DNA of 64,000 nucleotides from Macrosoma leucophasiata (GCA_036365455.1 JAWQUS010000030.1:16326001-16390000), one strand, 5' to 3'. Counted from the first letter of the stretch, positions 9,076 to 20,783 are shown. Translations and numbers: made by a program. The notes: generated by a model not told the origin, from the sequence alone.

Positions 9076-12000
9076 TGTAATAAGATAATCGGTATTACGT
9101 AAGGGTAAGTACAGGCGTGAAGTTGCGCTAGTTTCGCTTTTTGGGTTTGATGTGCTTTTTGGGTTTAGTGTAAGTGGCGAACCTATATTCATCGGACACA
9201 TTACCAAACTCCGAGTCTTCAACAATTCGTTTTTTAGTATATCCGCCCCCTTCCAACACCCATGCCTAATAGGACCGAGTGCCAACCACTATTGACTATC
9301 TTCAAAGATACCAACAGTACTGGAGTAGAATGTCACATCTTGGAACGGGGCACCAGAGACAGCAGGTGTCCTTAATGAAAATAAAATCATATCCAATTGA
9401 TATATTTAAATATGGGGATACCTAACTCCCCGTTTTTTCTAATCAGTGACTAAATAGAGGACCACAATCTAAATTCGGCAGTTGATGCCAGTACCATGAC
9501 ATCTTATATCTATATTTACCGATGACGACATGATACTTTTAACATATTTTATGCGCCGTATAAAAAAAAACCGAAGTGTTCGAATCGAGAATTGAAATCG
9601 GATTGTTGCCGAGAGTAAGGGTCATAGCTCACTAGAACCACCCGGGACCCGACCAGCACCGCCTCGTTTTTCGGCGTCCACTAGTTGTCGACGGGTGGTC
9701 CACGAGTAAACGGCGTGGTCCACTTGGGCATAGCGAGTTTGCAATGCAGTCAACCTAAGACAAGCAAGTGGTCCACTGGCCGTCTGCTCGTGAAACGCGC
9801 GCCGCTCGCGCGTTGACCGCGCGTTGGCGCTCGAGGCGGTCGGGCGCTGGTTGGGTGCCAGATGGCTGTAGTGATCTATGACCCTAATCCTGTAGTGAAT
9901 TTCAATAAAAGGAATATAAAATGGATAATAACGACTACATAATATTAGTACATAATGTATCACCACGGTGTGTAGTGAAAAATGTCACAAATTCTTTAAT
10001 GTTAAAATTAAGCGCAAGATTGGTGCTTTCTATTGACTTTTTTATTATTTTTATGTAACCTACTCCGATTTTCAATTGATCGCGATGGTGAAGTCTGAGG
10101 ACCTGGGTTCGATCCCCAGGTCGGGAAAATCTGTTATTGGGTTTTTTATGTAAGTTAATTCCCAGTTGTAGCCCGGAGCCTGGTCGTACCTCGGAGAGCA
10201 CGTAAAACCGTCGGTCCTGCGCCCAATCTATCCGGTCGTGTTGGATTGCCGTCCCATCAGGCTATGAGAGTGAAGGAATAGAGAGTGCACCTGTGTTTGC
10301 GCATACACTTGTGTACTATAACATCTCCCGTGCAGTTGGCTAGTCACCGTTGAGATTGGTCGCCGTGACCGAACTTCGGTCTGGAGGACATTACTAATAT
10401 TTACTAACCTACTCCATCCATCCACGTATATCATAAAAACGGGAACAGGTTTACCTACCTTTCAAATAAGTCTTTCTCCTTTTTCAAAGCAATTTGCTTG
10501 TTAGCTTCAAGTCTCGCCTGAAGCACGGGGTCGTCGTCAGCCGGGTCGTAGGAACAGTTTTCTTGCTTCACACGCAACAACAAGTCCCTCCAATCGCGCT
10601 GCTGTCGACGTTTTTGCAGCGCCTTCCCGCATTGAGTGAATAACGCACAAGCTGAAGATATTTCAATAATTATTAAGTGTACGTATCATCATGCAAAGTC
10701 CTTTACGGAGTAGATAGAGAGCATTGAGTGCCATATGTAATAATTTTACAATACTTTGTCCGGGTAGATTCTGAACAATCATAAATTCTCACGCGGGCGA
10801 AGTCGCAGGCACAGCTAGTTTGATAATTAAAAAAAAAACTAATAGCAGTAACACACGTCCGGATTCGGTACAGCTGACGAAATCCGCTCTCGCAACACAG
10901 GACCAGATTCAGTACGGCGGACCGAATGCGCCGACCCAATCTGCTCGAGCAGACCGCATCTCTCTTGATTAATATTAATTATGTCCGCCGGACTCCTCTA
11001 CACACGGCCAATTTGGTTCGGAGCGAACCGAATCTGCGGTCCGCTCGGTACCAAATCCGGATATGTGTTAATACATAGATATTTTTTTTATTACTAACCT
11101 TCCTTCATAATTTGTGCTCTGCTCCATCCAAGCTTGTCCTCTAAATTTGCCATCACCACACATAAAACTACATCCTGGAAGTCCGGGAAGGGGGGAGCAC
11201 CATTTTTTTGTATATTTTTATTCAGGAACTGCTCGAGCCTCAGCACAGGCCCTGCAGGGTGACCTTTAATTACGCTCAGTCTTACTTCTCGACGTTTCAC
11301 AGATTCTTCACCAGTTAATTGACACAATTCTTCATACAACTTGACTATCATTTCTTTTATCCTGGAATTGAATACAGTATAGTATAGTAGACTAAATTAA
11401 GTTGATCAAAGGAGATGTTGCAAAAATGTATGGACCTCCGGCCATGTATTGTACACAATATCATTAAACAGGCAAAATCAATATAAAAACGTTTTTTACT
11501 GCATATTTTTACTTATTTAGCTTTGTTTGCAGTTACAAAACATTATTTGCAGTTAGAATTGCAACTCAAAACCAACATGACGAATATGGCGGGCGATGTC
11601 ATTTTGACATTTTTATTTTTTTAATTGTATTTTGATTTTATAGTACTTGGAGAAAAAAGTAATATTTTCTAAATACTATCGAAATCGATTGATCCCAAGT
11701 GTCGGCTGTATCGCCGCCATGTTTAACATAGTAGAAAAACATAAAATCGTTTGAATTAAATGTGGTTATAACTCTAAAATATATTCTTAAATAAATTAAT
11801 TGTATTTTTTTCGGATTCTTCTTTAATATACCCATTTTTTGAGGACGTGTACGATCCAAAGCCGAGCTCGCAACATCTCCTTTCACATGAATCTGGTTGC
11901 TGGGAATCATGAAAGATTTGTAGGGAACAGAGGGAAATTCTTGATGTGTATTTAAAATCTGTTACCAATATTTACTATTAAGTTATGTCCTCCCTTCGTT

Positions 12001-14542
12001 TAGAGAAAGGTGACTAAAAAAATCTCTCTTAAGTAACAGAGTTTAATCACTTTGTAGTTTGTATCACAATTTTGAGAATTTCACACGAGTGTCTAGGAAC
12101 AGGATTTCACTTATATGCAATGTAAATACCATCATTCTTTAATCCCCCCAAGAGGCATGCAGAGGTAAATGCATGCATACAAGCATACATACACATAGGA
12201 GTGGATTCCAATCTAGGTCGACCTTCACCGATCTGATTACTGAATGAAACATTGTTTTAATCAAATTTCATACACAAACATACACATCTTGCATGTATTG
12301 CCTATCAAAATATGTCTTAGAACAAAGATTAAAAAAAAAAATTAATTTTTATATTTAACAAAACATTAATACAACATTCAAACTTACATTTCACATTTAA
12401 TGTACGGGGAATCATTAGAATCTTTATCAACTTCTTGATCTTCTAAATTTTTGACCATTATATTGTACCTCTCTATTTTCTTTTCTATTTCTTTCACTTT
12501 TATATCTAATTCTGTATCATTGATTAATGTGACTACTTTTTGTGGTACCAACAACTTATTTACATGACTATTTACATTTCTATCACTATTGTTTATAGTA
12601 TTGTTCTTATTTTCTTTCTCTACATTATTACTTAGTGATGAACATAAATCAGTTGTATTATTCTGATAACTATCTCCATTTATAATACCATCTTCTCTCC
12701 CTTCAACTTTATCTAGATCAATAACAGTAAATTTCCTTTTTCGATTCACTCTACTTATTTCTGAAGATCGGACGGAAGTCAAACATATATTGTCTGGAAA
12801 AAAAACATCTTATAAATTAAATACTTTTAATTAAGTAACATGCATAAATTTGACTCTGTACTAAATATTTAACTTTTGACAGCAGTGTGAGAGAACTGTT
12901 CCATGATTTGATAATAGCAGTAATATTTGACTTTACTTCTGATTTGATATTTCGCACGCAGAAGTATAGTCTGTGTGTCAATATGATTATTTGTGCCATA
13001 AATACAGTTCTCTGAGCTTAACCCATCAGCTCATGAGGAAAATATAACAATTTATTTCAGTTGTTCATTAGCCACCGGTGGTCTCTCATGTCTTGACAGA
13101 TTAAGGCCAAAATCAAACTTATTGACAGTAAAATAGTGACTAAAATTACACCAACAGCAGCAGCATTTATAAAGTAGGTACTAGCTGTTGCCCTCCTCAG
13201 CTTCGCCCGCATGGATGTCATTTTATATGTTATTGTATTGTATACCAATTTTCAGACATTTACCTTGAAACTTCCACCCCCCATTTTAGGGAGGCAGGGC
13301 TATATAACTGGATAAAAAGTAGCCTATGTCACTTTCCAGTCCCTCAACTATCTCTGTATAAAAAAATCACATCAATCCATTGCTCTGTTTTAACAGGAAA
13401 GACAGACAAACAAACACACTTTCATATTTATAATACAAGTATGGATTATACTTTAACATATATGTAGTAAAATAAATAGGACTTTGTAAAGACATAATTT
13501 AAAATAATTTACCTATTATGTTCGAAGACAGCTTGATAGGCGTAATTCGTTTCTGTACAACACCAGTCTTCAGTGCCTCACACAACTGTTTTATGTGATT
13601 GAATTTGTATTCAGGACTAGTATCCATCTGACTTAGTGATTTATGTAAGAGTTTATCAAATTTTTCTGACTTTCTAAATATAACATTAGCTTTAGAATAC
13701 AGTGGTAGCAATGTCTTGTTTATTATCCTCATCATACCTTTTGTATTTTCTAATTCAAAACATTTCTCAATGAACTCTGACAGCAATTTGTTTTCTTTGT
13801 AAATATAATCATATGATTTTGAATAATCAATAATATCATCCAATACCACGGATTCTATAACCTGTGAAATGAATATTTTTGTGATCAAAACGGGAAGCTA
13901 CTTTTGTACAATGATAAACAATAAAAACGTAACTTCACGCCAGCATCCAAGCATACATGCAATCACCCACGATTGCCCGGTTACGTTTTGGCCCATGTAA
14001 CGGGTGGCGAACCTGTTGACATCTCCGGGCACATTACCAAACTTCGAGGTACTGAGAAATTTCCAGTAAAAGGAATAATCCCAATAGACCCAGAGATAAA
14101 AGCCTTTACACCATTATCTCTGATAACCCCCTACCCGGGAATCGAACCCAGGACCTCAGCGTAGTAGTAGTGGCCTACTACCACTAGGCCAGCGAGGCAG
14201 TGTAAACAATAAATATCCTGAAAATGATAGTTATAACTGTATAGAATGTCGTGGCATGTTTCGTAATTCGTTTTAAATACTTACGCAATCCCAATAGACC
14301 CAGAGATAAAAGCCTTTACACCATTATCTCTGATAACCCCCTACCCGGGAATCGAACCCAGGACCTCAGCGTAGTAGTAGTGGCCTACTACCACTAGGCC
14401 AGCGAGGCAGTGTAAACAATAAATATCCTGAAAATGATAGTTATAACTGTATAGAATGCCGTGGCATGTTTCGTAATTCGTTTTAAATACTTACGCAGTC
14501 ATCATCATCCGATAAACAAACAATAACTTCGGCTTCACTCAT
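8654..14542 (-). CDS. Daxx: DAXX-like histone chaperone (six coding exons)
   Basis: DAXX proteins chaperone histone H3.3-H4 in the nucleus, usually with ATRX, and bind SUMO-modified partners. Exons: 14542-14495, 13861-13513, 12793-12388, 11361-11099, 10651-10459 and about 9065/9075-8654, giving roughly 556 residues. Residues 6-10 (VIVCL, then SDDDD) and 542-546 (VVIEI, then an acid tail) look like SUMO-interacting motifs, as at both ends of vertebrate DAXX. Residues about 40-125 match the four-helix bundle (NKLLSEFIEKCFEL). Residues about 227-420 match the histone-binding domain (LYEELCQLTG, PPFPDFQDVVL, DDPVLQARLEANKQIAL). A basic NRKRKF (149-154) may be a nuclear signal. Phases agree at every junction except exon 5 to 6. 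The protein is shorter than human DAXX because the acidic linker is reduced. Family assignment is firm; exact termini are inferred. Confidence 0.9.
9100..9255 (-). repeat. tRNA-SINE fragment (COUNTERPART of 42245)
   Basis: Decayed stretch with ACAGGCGTGAAGTTGCG and GACACATTACCAAACTCCGAG, matching the body of the SINE at 42245-42575 in inverted orientation. It lies in the intron next to exon 6. Confidence 0.5.
9290..9970. other. Daxx-like intron 5, GC-rich patch unassigned
   Basis: A GC-rich patch (9640-9870) is open on the minus strand, but the translation matches nothing known. If Daxx has another exon between exons 5 and 6, this is a place to look. The rest is AT-rich. Confidence 0.3.
10090..10400 (+). 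mobile_element. tRNA-derived SINE, CCGTCCCATCAGG type
   Basis: A B-box-like GGGTTCGATCCCCAGG (10107-10122) is followed by CGGAGAGCACGTAAAACCGT, TTGGATTGCCGTCCCATCAG and GGTCGCCGTGACCGAA. The layout matches widespread lepidopteran tRNA-derived SINEs. It is intronic and opposite to Daxx. Confidence 0.65.
10459..10651 (-). CDS. Daxx: Daxx-like exon 5
   Basis: Encodes the end of the histone-binding domain (CALFTQCGKAL and DPVLQARLEANKQIAL). Acceptor CTTCAG and donor GTAGGT are both good. Entry is in phase 1 and exit in phase 2. Confidence 0.9.
10849..11070. mobile_element. Inverted-repeat MITE in Daxx-like intron 4
   Basis: Starts TAACACACGTCCGGATTCGG and ends CCAAATCCGGATATGTGTTA, with further internal inverted GGACCGAAT/ATTCGGTCC-type words. 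No coding potential. Confidence 0.7.
11099..11361 (-). CDS. Daxx: Daxx-like exon 4
   Basis: Core of the histone-binding domain: KEMIVKLYEELCQLTGEES, then PPFPDFQDVVLCVV. The acceptor (TTCCAG) joins AT from exon 3 to G, keeping frame. Donor is GTTAGT. Confidence 0.93.
11408..11883. mobile_element. MITE with AAAGGAGATG termini, copy 2
   Basis: Closely matches the MITE at 3682-4141 along its whole length, in the same orientation. It lies in Daxx-like intron 3, just upstream of exon 4. Confidence 0.75.
12140..12195 (-). repeat. Short SINE tail fragment
   Basis: The text GGCATGCAGAGGTAAATGCA with CATACAAGCATACATACA matches the tail of the SINE family seen at 59565 and 42245. Confidence 0.5.
12388..12793 (-). 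CDS. Daxx: Daxx-like exon 3
   Basis: Asn- and Ser-rich linker with basic NRKRKF, then a coiled-coil-like start of the histone-binding domain (KVKEIEKKIERYNIMV). Acceptor TTCCAG and donor GTAAGT both fit the phases. Confidence 0.88.
13190..13440 (+). mobile_element. Non-LTR 3' end (RTE-like) in Daxx-like intron 2
   Basis: Contains CCTCCTCAGCTTCGCCCGCA, a GACAGACAAACAAAC segment and a terminal TATTTATAATACAAGTATGG, typical of RTE-type 3' ends. Confidence 0.5.
13513..13861 (-). CDS. Daxx: Daxx-like exon 2
   Basis: Encodes the four-helix bundle domain, known in DAXX to bind partner peptides such as ATRX. Acceptor ATTTCACAG and donor GTAAAT. It follows exon 1 in phase 0. Confidence 0.9.
13935..14200 (-). 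mobile_element. tRNA-derived SINE in Daxx-like intron 1
   Basis: Minus-strand head GGCCTAGTGGTAGTAGGCCA with B-box GGTTCGATTCCCGGGTAGG, then the body seen at 42245-42575 and 59565-59870. Its head half is repeated by the adjacent tandem duplication. Confidence 0.7.
14077..14496. repeat. Two-copy 210-bp tandem duplication including a splice donor
   Basis: 14077-14286 and 14287-14496 are almost identical; the one difference I see is GTCGTGG versus GCCGTGG. Each unit contains half a SINE head and ends with the exon 1 donor region (minus strand GC, then GTAAGTATTT). The near-identity means a very recent event or an assembly artefact. Confidence 0.85.
14495..14542 (-). CDS. Daxx: Daxx-like exon 1 (start codon)
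   Basis: ATG at 14542-14540, then 16 codons encoding MSEAEVIVCLSDDDDC before donor GTAAGT. The motif VIVCL plus an acid run mirrors the N-terminal SUMO-interacting motif of DAXX, which supports this start. Confidence 0.85.
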
Positions 14543-15420
14543 ATTGTGATTTGTAATGGAAATTAAAAATTGTGGTGATAAGTATGTAGTTATGCTGAAA
14601 AATTAAATTATACATACGCACTGAAAGAAAACATTAAAAAATAGAACCAAAATTCAGTATGACAGATAATGACAGATATCAACAGTAGAGGTGAGGCGTA
14701 TTTATCGGAACAGGTAAAAATCACAGGTAGAAGGCAGATAACAGATACCAGTTGCTCTCGTGGTTAACAAATACCTGTTCCTAAAAATACTCTCAATCTA
14801 TGATACGCTCAAGTAACAGTCGCCAGGTATATAACAGGTAGGCTCTGATAACAGTCAATACCAATGCACACGACACTGTTCTGTTCTCATCATCCGTCTC
14901 AATCCGTCTTACACGAATGTCACTGGTTAAAACGAGACACACCTAGTATTTTATCCGAAAAATACAATCGGCAGTTAAGCAGGAACAAAACATCTTTGAC
15001 AAATGCCTCCTAAATTTGGTAGTGTTTAGACATCTGTTATTGCTTTGACAATAGTACATCTCGCTCATTCCTGATTTGAATAGCATTGCTAAATCGAGGA
15101 GCACCTAGTATTTTATTATCCGACAACTATGTGAGTTTTACTACAGGAAGTCATCCTGTTTCTGGCCATGTTATGTGTTCTGTTCGGAAATAGATACGAA
15201 CAAATTGTAAGAGATTGAAGTGTAATAATATTATTATTTTACAATGTCGAGACAATTAACGGTATAACTTTTTTTTATGTAAATATTATTTAGCTTTTAA
15301 ATATATTTTTATGTTTTTTTTTATTATGTAGATTAATTAAGGTTTTTTTACTAACGGCTGATAATTTAAGTACAACTGTAAACGGTATGATAATATAGTT
15401 CGCTATAACGGCTAATAGAT
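14543..15420. other. Daxx-like upstream region
   Basis: TGACAG words at 14660-14680 precede the start codon, but no clear TATA box was seen. From 14690 to 14890 there are repeated ACAGGTA/AACAGGTA words that recur at 21530-21600, possibly subterminal repeats of a split DNA element. The rest is AT-rich. Confidence 0.4.
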
Positions 15421-15548
15421 GGCGCTACTATGTTTAATAAAACGTTAAAACGAATAAAGCTTCTCGCACCGCCCTCTCCCAAGCCAGCACGCCTTCAGCG
15501 CGCTCGCAGACTAGCGCACCTGGAGCGCCAAAATCCAAATGTCCTCCC

Positions 15549-16408
15549 CAGTGTTGCCGATCCGTGGGGAATTCCCCAAAACGTGGGGAATCTTATACTT
15601 TTGCGGGTATAAAATGGGGAATAAAATTTTTGGGGAATTGTGGGGAATTGAGGGAGTTTCATTATTATTTCTAAAAGAATTTGTTAAATTAATTAAATTA
15701 TAACATTTTAAATATATATGAGATTAAATTCGATAAAAAAATTTTATTTCCTTATTCAAGTATAATCATTCTTCCCGCTCATCTTGCCACGCCAATCTTT
15801 CGTCGGTAATTAAAATATCTTCATTTTTGACTCCTTCTATTTCCTCTTCATTGTTCCCGTTAGAAATTTCTAATTCGTCTTCAAATGGCATTAAATGGCA
15901 AAGCACGAAAATGAAGTCACCTTAAAATCCTTAAATATTAAATATTCTCTATGAATTACAAATATAATACAAATTTATTTTTAGCATGATTAAATTTCAA
16001 TAACAATAGCAATTTTATACTTATCAATTACCTTGTTTTTTTTTAAATACATAATAATTCTTGTTATTTATTTTAATAATCTTCATGTCACCAAATTTGT
16101 CCGTTACAGGATCAATTTCTTCAACAAAATTCTGCATTTTATTTTTTAAGTTAAATTTATTTTTTTTTAAATCTTACAGGTTTTAAATTATAAAATGTAA
16201 CACTATACACTGCTATTACTTGAATATCTTTAATATTTATTTTACTTTTCTTTTATTTTTAATTTTAATTATAATCACTTTAATAATTTTTTTTTTATTA
16301 TTATAGAGATTGGGGAATGAATGGGGATTTTTTAAATTACTAGTGGGGAATGTGGGGAATTTTATCTTTGCTTGTGGGAATGTGAGCTAACCCCTGACGG
16401 CAACACTG
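15549..16408. mobile_element. hAT-like element inside the Jockey ORF1, TGGGGAAT-rich
   Basis: Termini are CAGTGTTGCCGATCC and GACGGCAACACTG. GTCCTCCC is duplicated exactly (15541-15548, 16409-16416). TGGGGAAT words cluster near both ends (15560-15655, 16310-16380). The AT-rich interior has no transposase frame. Confidence 0.87.
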
Positions 16409-16416
16409 GTCCTCCC

Positions 16417-16977
16417 CCACTCAAACTCCTAGGGTCCGACAAATTCACCTGGACCGACCTCTCAGCATCGCTGAAGGTCAAAGGGGTCGTCCCCCTCCAC
16501 ACCAGGTGGAATCCCAAGGATGGTTGTTACACCATCCAACTGAAGTCCTCCTCCCACCACCGTACAGCCACCTCGCTCTTTGACGAGAGAGGCTTACAAT
16601 ACTTTACGTACGCTCTCCCAGAGGAGAAACGGCGTCGCGTTGTCATACGCAACCTCCCAATATTCCTCACGCCTGAGGAAATTATGACCGACCTCAAAGA
16701 GGTCAAAGCCCTCCCCGTGCAGCAAGTGCACAGGATGCACCGCGGGCACAAGGGCCAGAACGGACACCTCGAAATGGTGTTAGTCATTCTGGACAACACA
16801 AAGGAAGCCACCGCAATCTTCAACATCAAAGATGTTGCGGGACTCGGTGGTATCCGTGTCGAGCTGGTCGAGCCCCCCAACAAAAGGGGATACATAGGGC
16901 AGTGTCATAACTGCCAACGCTACGGCCATGCCTCAGGTCGGTGCAGAATGCGCCCCAGGTGCGTTAAGTGTTTGTAA
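16417..16977 (+). pseudogene. Jockey-type ORF1 (gag-like), C-terminal half
   Basis: Open frame encoding an RNA-binding ORF1 protein of the Jockey kind: VVIRNLPIFLTPEEIMTDL, then the zinc-knuckle region CHNCQRYGHASGRC near the end. It stops at 16975-16977, and a Pro/Ala-rich frame (16985-17425) follows in another phase. The N-terminus is cut off by the hAT insertion, and the upstream fragment is in a different phase. Confidence 0.75.
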
Positions 16978-17432
16978 TTTCCCTCTTCTCATGGGAGTGA
17001 TCCCGCCGCCCACGACCACCCCGGTCGCTCGGGCACCCGCGCAGGCCCCTCAGGCCGCTCCAAAACCGGCCCCAGCCCCGGTCCCGGCTACCGCCCCGGC
17101 CCCGGCTCCGGCCCCCGCCCCGGCCCCTGTGCCAGGCCCCCGTTGGCCGCCACTGCTACACCTCGCCGCAAACCCACCCAGGTCCCTCGCCCCCCCCCCC
17201 CCCCCATGGCCCATCAGGCTCCCGCCCCCGGTACCCCTCAGGCGCCGCTCGACCTCATCAGCGAGGTACTTCTCTTTCTCGCTCATGTTCGACATGAGCA
17301 AACTCCAGCCCCTGCTGGATAGATACTTGTATTACAAGTCAAATCCCCACCTTCCCAACGCCAGGGTAGAAATGGTCCTGGCCGCAGCCGACGTCAACAG
17401 GCTGATAAACAACACCCCGCAGTAAACCCAAA

Positions 17433-20333
17433 ATGTCAGTACGACCACTAAATAATTTACCAAGCAGGATAAAACCCTATTCACTTAGAATAGGGATTTT
17501 TAACGCCAATGGCATGTCAGGCCTCCGCGATGAGCTGGGAGAATTTCTCCGCGACAAAAATATTGATGTCTTCCTCATCCAGGAGACATTTTTAAAACCC
17601 GTCCGCCATAACCCAAGCTTGGCCAACTATAGGTTAGTACGAAACGATCGTACAGACGGTGCCCTCGGGGGCACTCTTATATATTACAAGAGGACGCTAC
17701 ATTGTACGCCTCTACCCTCCCCCGACGACCTGGAGAACATTGAAGTCTCAGTTTGCCTATTAGCGATGACCGGTCATCAGCCGATCACTATAGTGTCGGC
17801 GTATCTATCCCCCCAACGCGATCTCTTAGTAGGCGACCTAGATCGTCTATTCAAGCTTGGCGACTCCGTCATAGTGGCAGGAGATCTCAACGCCAAACAC
17901 ATAATGTGGAGCTGTAACTCGTCTAACGCACGAGGGACAGTTCTAGAACGTTATCTTGACAGAGCACCTATAGACATTCTAGTGCCACTCGAACCCACCC
18001 ACTATTGTTATGACGACAGCATGGGACGACCCGACATACTCGATCTAGCACTTGTAAAGAATGTAAACCTACGTCTACACTATACGAGTGCTACACGAGT
18101 TAGACTCTGACCATAGACCTGTTATCATAGAATTTATCCCCCATAGCGGTCCCACTGATGCAGGTCGTAGCGACATCCCGATGAGAGTGGTGACCGACTG
18201 GTCTCAAGTGAGATCCAAGTTGGCCACCACCACATCCGCAGACTTACATTCGATCCCCTCCCTGATAGAGACCACTGACGAAGTCAATAGTGCGATCCTT
18301 ATTCTCACTAATCACGTACAATCTATCGTAGACGGATGTTCAGAGGAAAAACCCGCGACTGTACCCAGTCACGCCGTTATCCCTGAACACGTACGGGAGA
18401 TAGTGAGGGAAAGGAATGCAACTACCAGAGCTTACTACTCTGCCCCAACGGCCGATAGAAAATCCACCATGCGATACTGGCAACGTCAGGCCAAGAAATG
18501 CAAGGTGGAAGTCTATAACGGCCGCTGGGAGCAAAAGCTCATTGACCTTGATCCCTCTCATACAGAGTACTGGAGGCTTTTTAAATGCTTCAAATCCCCT
18601 AACGAGGCATCCATGCCTCCCCTCATTCGTCCTAACCAACCAGCCAGCCTTCGATGACTTCGAAAAGTCCGAATGCCTGGCGAGCGAACTCGAGACTTAA
18701 TGCTCTCCAAGTGCGATGCCGATAGCTGCCGATCATTTAGATAAGATTAACTCTGAAGTCGAAAGTAGGAACGCGAGACCGCCAACCCCTCCGCGCGAAA
18801 CCGGTCCCATCCCCGACACGCAAGTCGATGAAAACGCTAACGGTAATAGCGAAAATAATGATGATCCTCTCAGACCTGTGACAGTCGCAGAGGTGTCAGA
18901 CCTGATCAAGCGTCTAAAAGTGCGGAAAGCGCCGGGTGCGGACGGCATTTCCAATCGCACAGTTAGAAACTTTCTCCCCTTACTCATTGCCCTTTTGGCT
19001 GCGATACTCAACGCAGCGTTTAAAAATAGTATGTTTCCACCCGCGTGGAAAGAGGTTACAGTTATCGGGTTTAAAAAACCCGGTAAGCCGAGCAACCAGG
19101 CCTCGTCATACAGGCCGATAAGTCGTGTACGCTCGACTCTTAGATTTCACCCGATTGCGGCACTTGATCCCGGACGAACAGTTGGGGTTCCGTGCTCGCC
19201 ACTCCTGTGTCCATCAAGTACATCGAATCACTGAGCATATACTCAGTAAATTCGATAGAAAGATTATGACAGGAGCCCTCTTCTTCGATATCGCTAAAGC
19301 GTTCGACCGCGTGTGGCACAACGGCTTATTATATAAGCTGTACACTCTCGGAGTGCCCACCCAAATCGTGCACATCATTCGCGATTTTCTGTCGGACAGA
19401 GGCTTTCGATATCGAGTCGAGGGTACCCTTTCGAACCGTCACATCATAACAGCCGGTGTTCCCCAAGGATCCGTACTCTCCCCCCTCCTGTTCACGCTAT
19501 ACACTAGCGATATCCCTGTCCGTCACGGTGTTCAGGTGGCAATGTACGCTGACGACACTGCTATTTACGTCTCTGGCAGAAAGCCAGAGATCACAAGGAA
19601 AGCCCTGCAAGCGGCGGCCAAAGACCTTGAGTCTTGGTTCCGCCGCTGGCGTATAGAGGTAAATCCTAGCAAGAGCGCTGCCATACTCTTTATACGGGAC
19701 CGCGCTCCCAGACCTAACGTAGCCCCAGTCCTTATGTTTGACGAGCCCATCCTCTGGATGGACAAAATCAAATACTTAGGAGTGACGCTTGATCGGCATC
19801 TGACCTTCGCTGCACATGTTGGCTGGCTGCATTCGTGTTGTCCCAATTACATTGTTTATATAAACAAAAAGAGCAAGCTATCGGCCCGGAACAAACTCCG
19901 TGCCTATACGTCCTGCATAAGGCCCATACTATGTTACGCGTCCCCGGTATTCGCCCACGCGAAAAACATAACATTACGCAAGCTTCAAACTTTGCAGAAT
20001 CGATTCTTACGTAGAGCCGTAGGCGCGCCTTGGTACGTACGTAATAAAAACCTGCACATTGACGCAAACCTGCCTACCATCCGGCAGTTTATGAAGCGAG
20101 CTTCAGCTCGCTATTTCGATCGGGCGAGTCACCATCCGAATCCGCTGGTCAGAGCGGCCGCGATTTACACTCCTTTTGATCGCGCCAAAAGGAGACGTCC
20201 AAAGCACGTCTTAAAAGATCCGGACGATGAGACCACGTTGGCCATCGCCGCTATGAACAATCATTTACAGAATCACACTGCACAAACCGCCAGTACAACG
20301 CGCCGACGCGTTTCGCGCCGCGCCCGCCCCTGA
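17433..20333 (+). pseudogene. Jockey-type ORF2: endonuclease and reverse transcriptase
   Basis: The endonuclease spans about 17480-18170 (IGIFNANGMSGL, LIQETF, SDHRPV). The reverse transcriptase spans about 18890-19700 ([32 protein letters not shown] and catalytic YADD near 19540). Frame breaks occur near 18085, 18635 and 18700. About 40-60 bp seem to be missing near 19120, between the RPIS and YARL motifs. An APE-type endonuclease and YADD without an RNase H segment fit the Jockey clade. Confidence 0.88.
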
Positions 20334-20783
20334 TCCCGACCCTATCTGACACTGCGGACGATGACATTCCGGTTATCACCAACCGAATGGAGTAGAGCGA
20401 AAGTTGCACCGCCCATAATCGCATATGTCTCATATGTCTCTCCACAACGTCCTAAGCCGAGGCACGGGCCCGCATGGGTCACCCTTAGGCAGTTGCGCTA
20501 ACTTTTTGCTTAGGCTGGAGCGCCTTCTGCGCTCGCCGATTGCCCGGTGAAGTAGACTAGTGCCGTCTCGAGACAGGCCGCCTACACAAAGCCCGACCTA
20601 AAAAAAAAATAAAAAAATTAATTTAAAAAAAATGGTTATTATATTTAGAACTGTGATGAGTCATATTATTAATAAACCCTCTCATAGTAATTGTGGTACG
20701 CACTGTGGTAATTAACCGTCTGTCTGTCGGTTTGAACAACAATCTTGTTTGAACAATGTGTTTCTTTTTTTTTTTTTTTTTTT

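Larger units (their letters stand above)
15430..20600 (+). mobile_element. Jockey-type non-LTR retrotransposon, decayed
   Basis: Order: ORF1 start region (15430-15548), a hAT-like insertion (15549-16408), ORF1 C-terminal half with a Cys-His knuckle, a Pro/Ala-rich stretch, ORF2 (endonuclease then reverse transcriptase) and a 3' UTR ending in an A-rich tail near 20600. Several frameshifts make it inactive. Fragments of the same 3' UTR occur at 38795-38955 and 52205-52253. The 5' boundary is uncertain. Confidence 0.85.

Noticed and set aside
9622..9966. Daxx-like extra exon in the GC-rich patch
   Set aside because: No matching splice phases could be shown and the translation does not resemble DAXX; kept only as a place to look.
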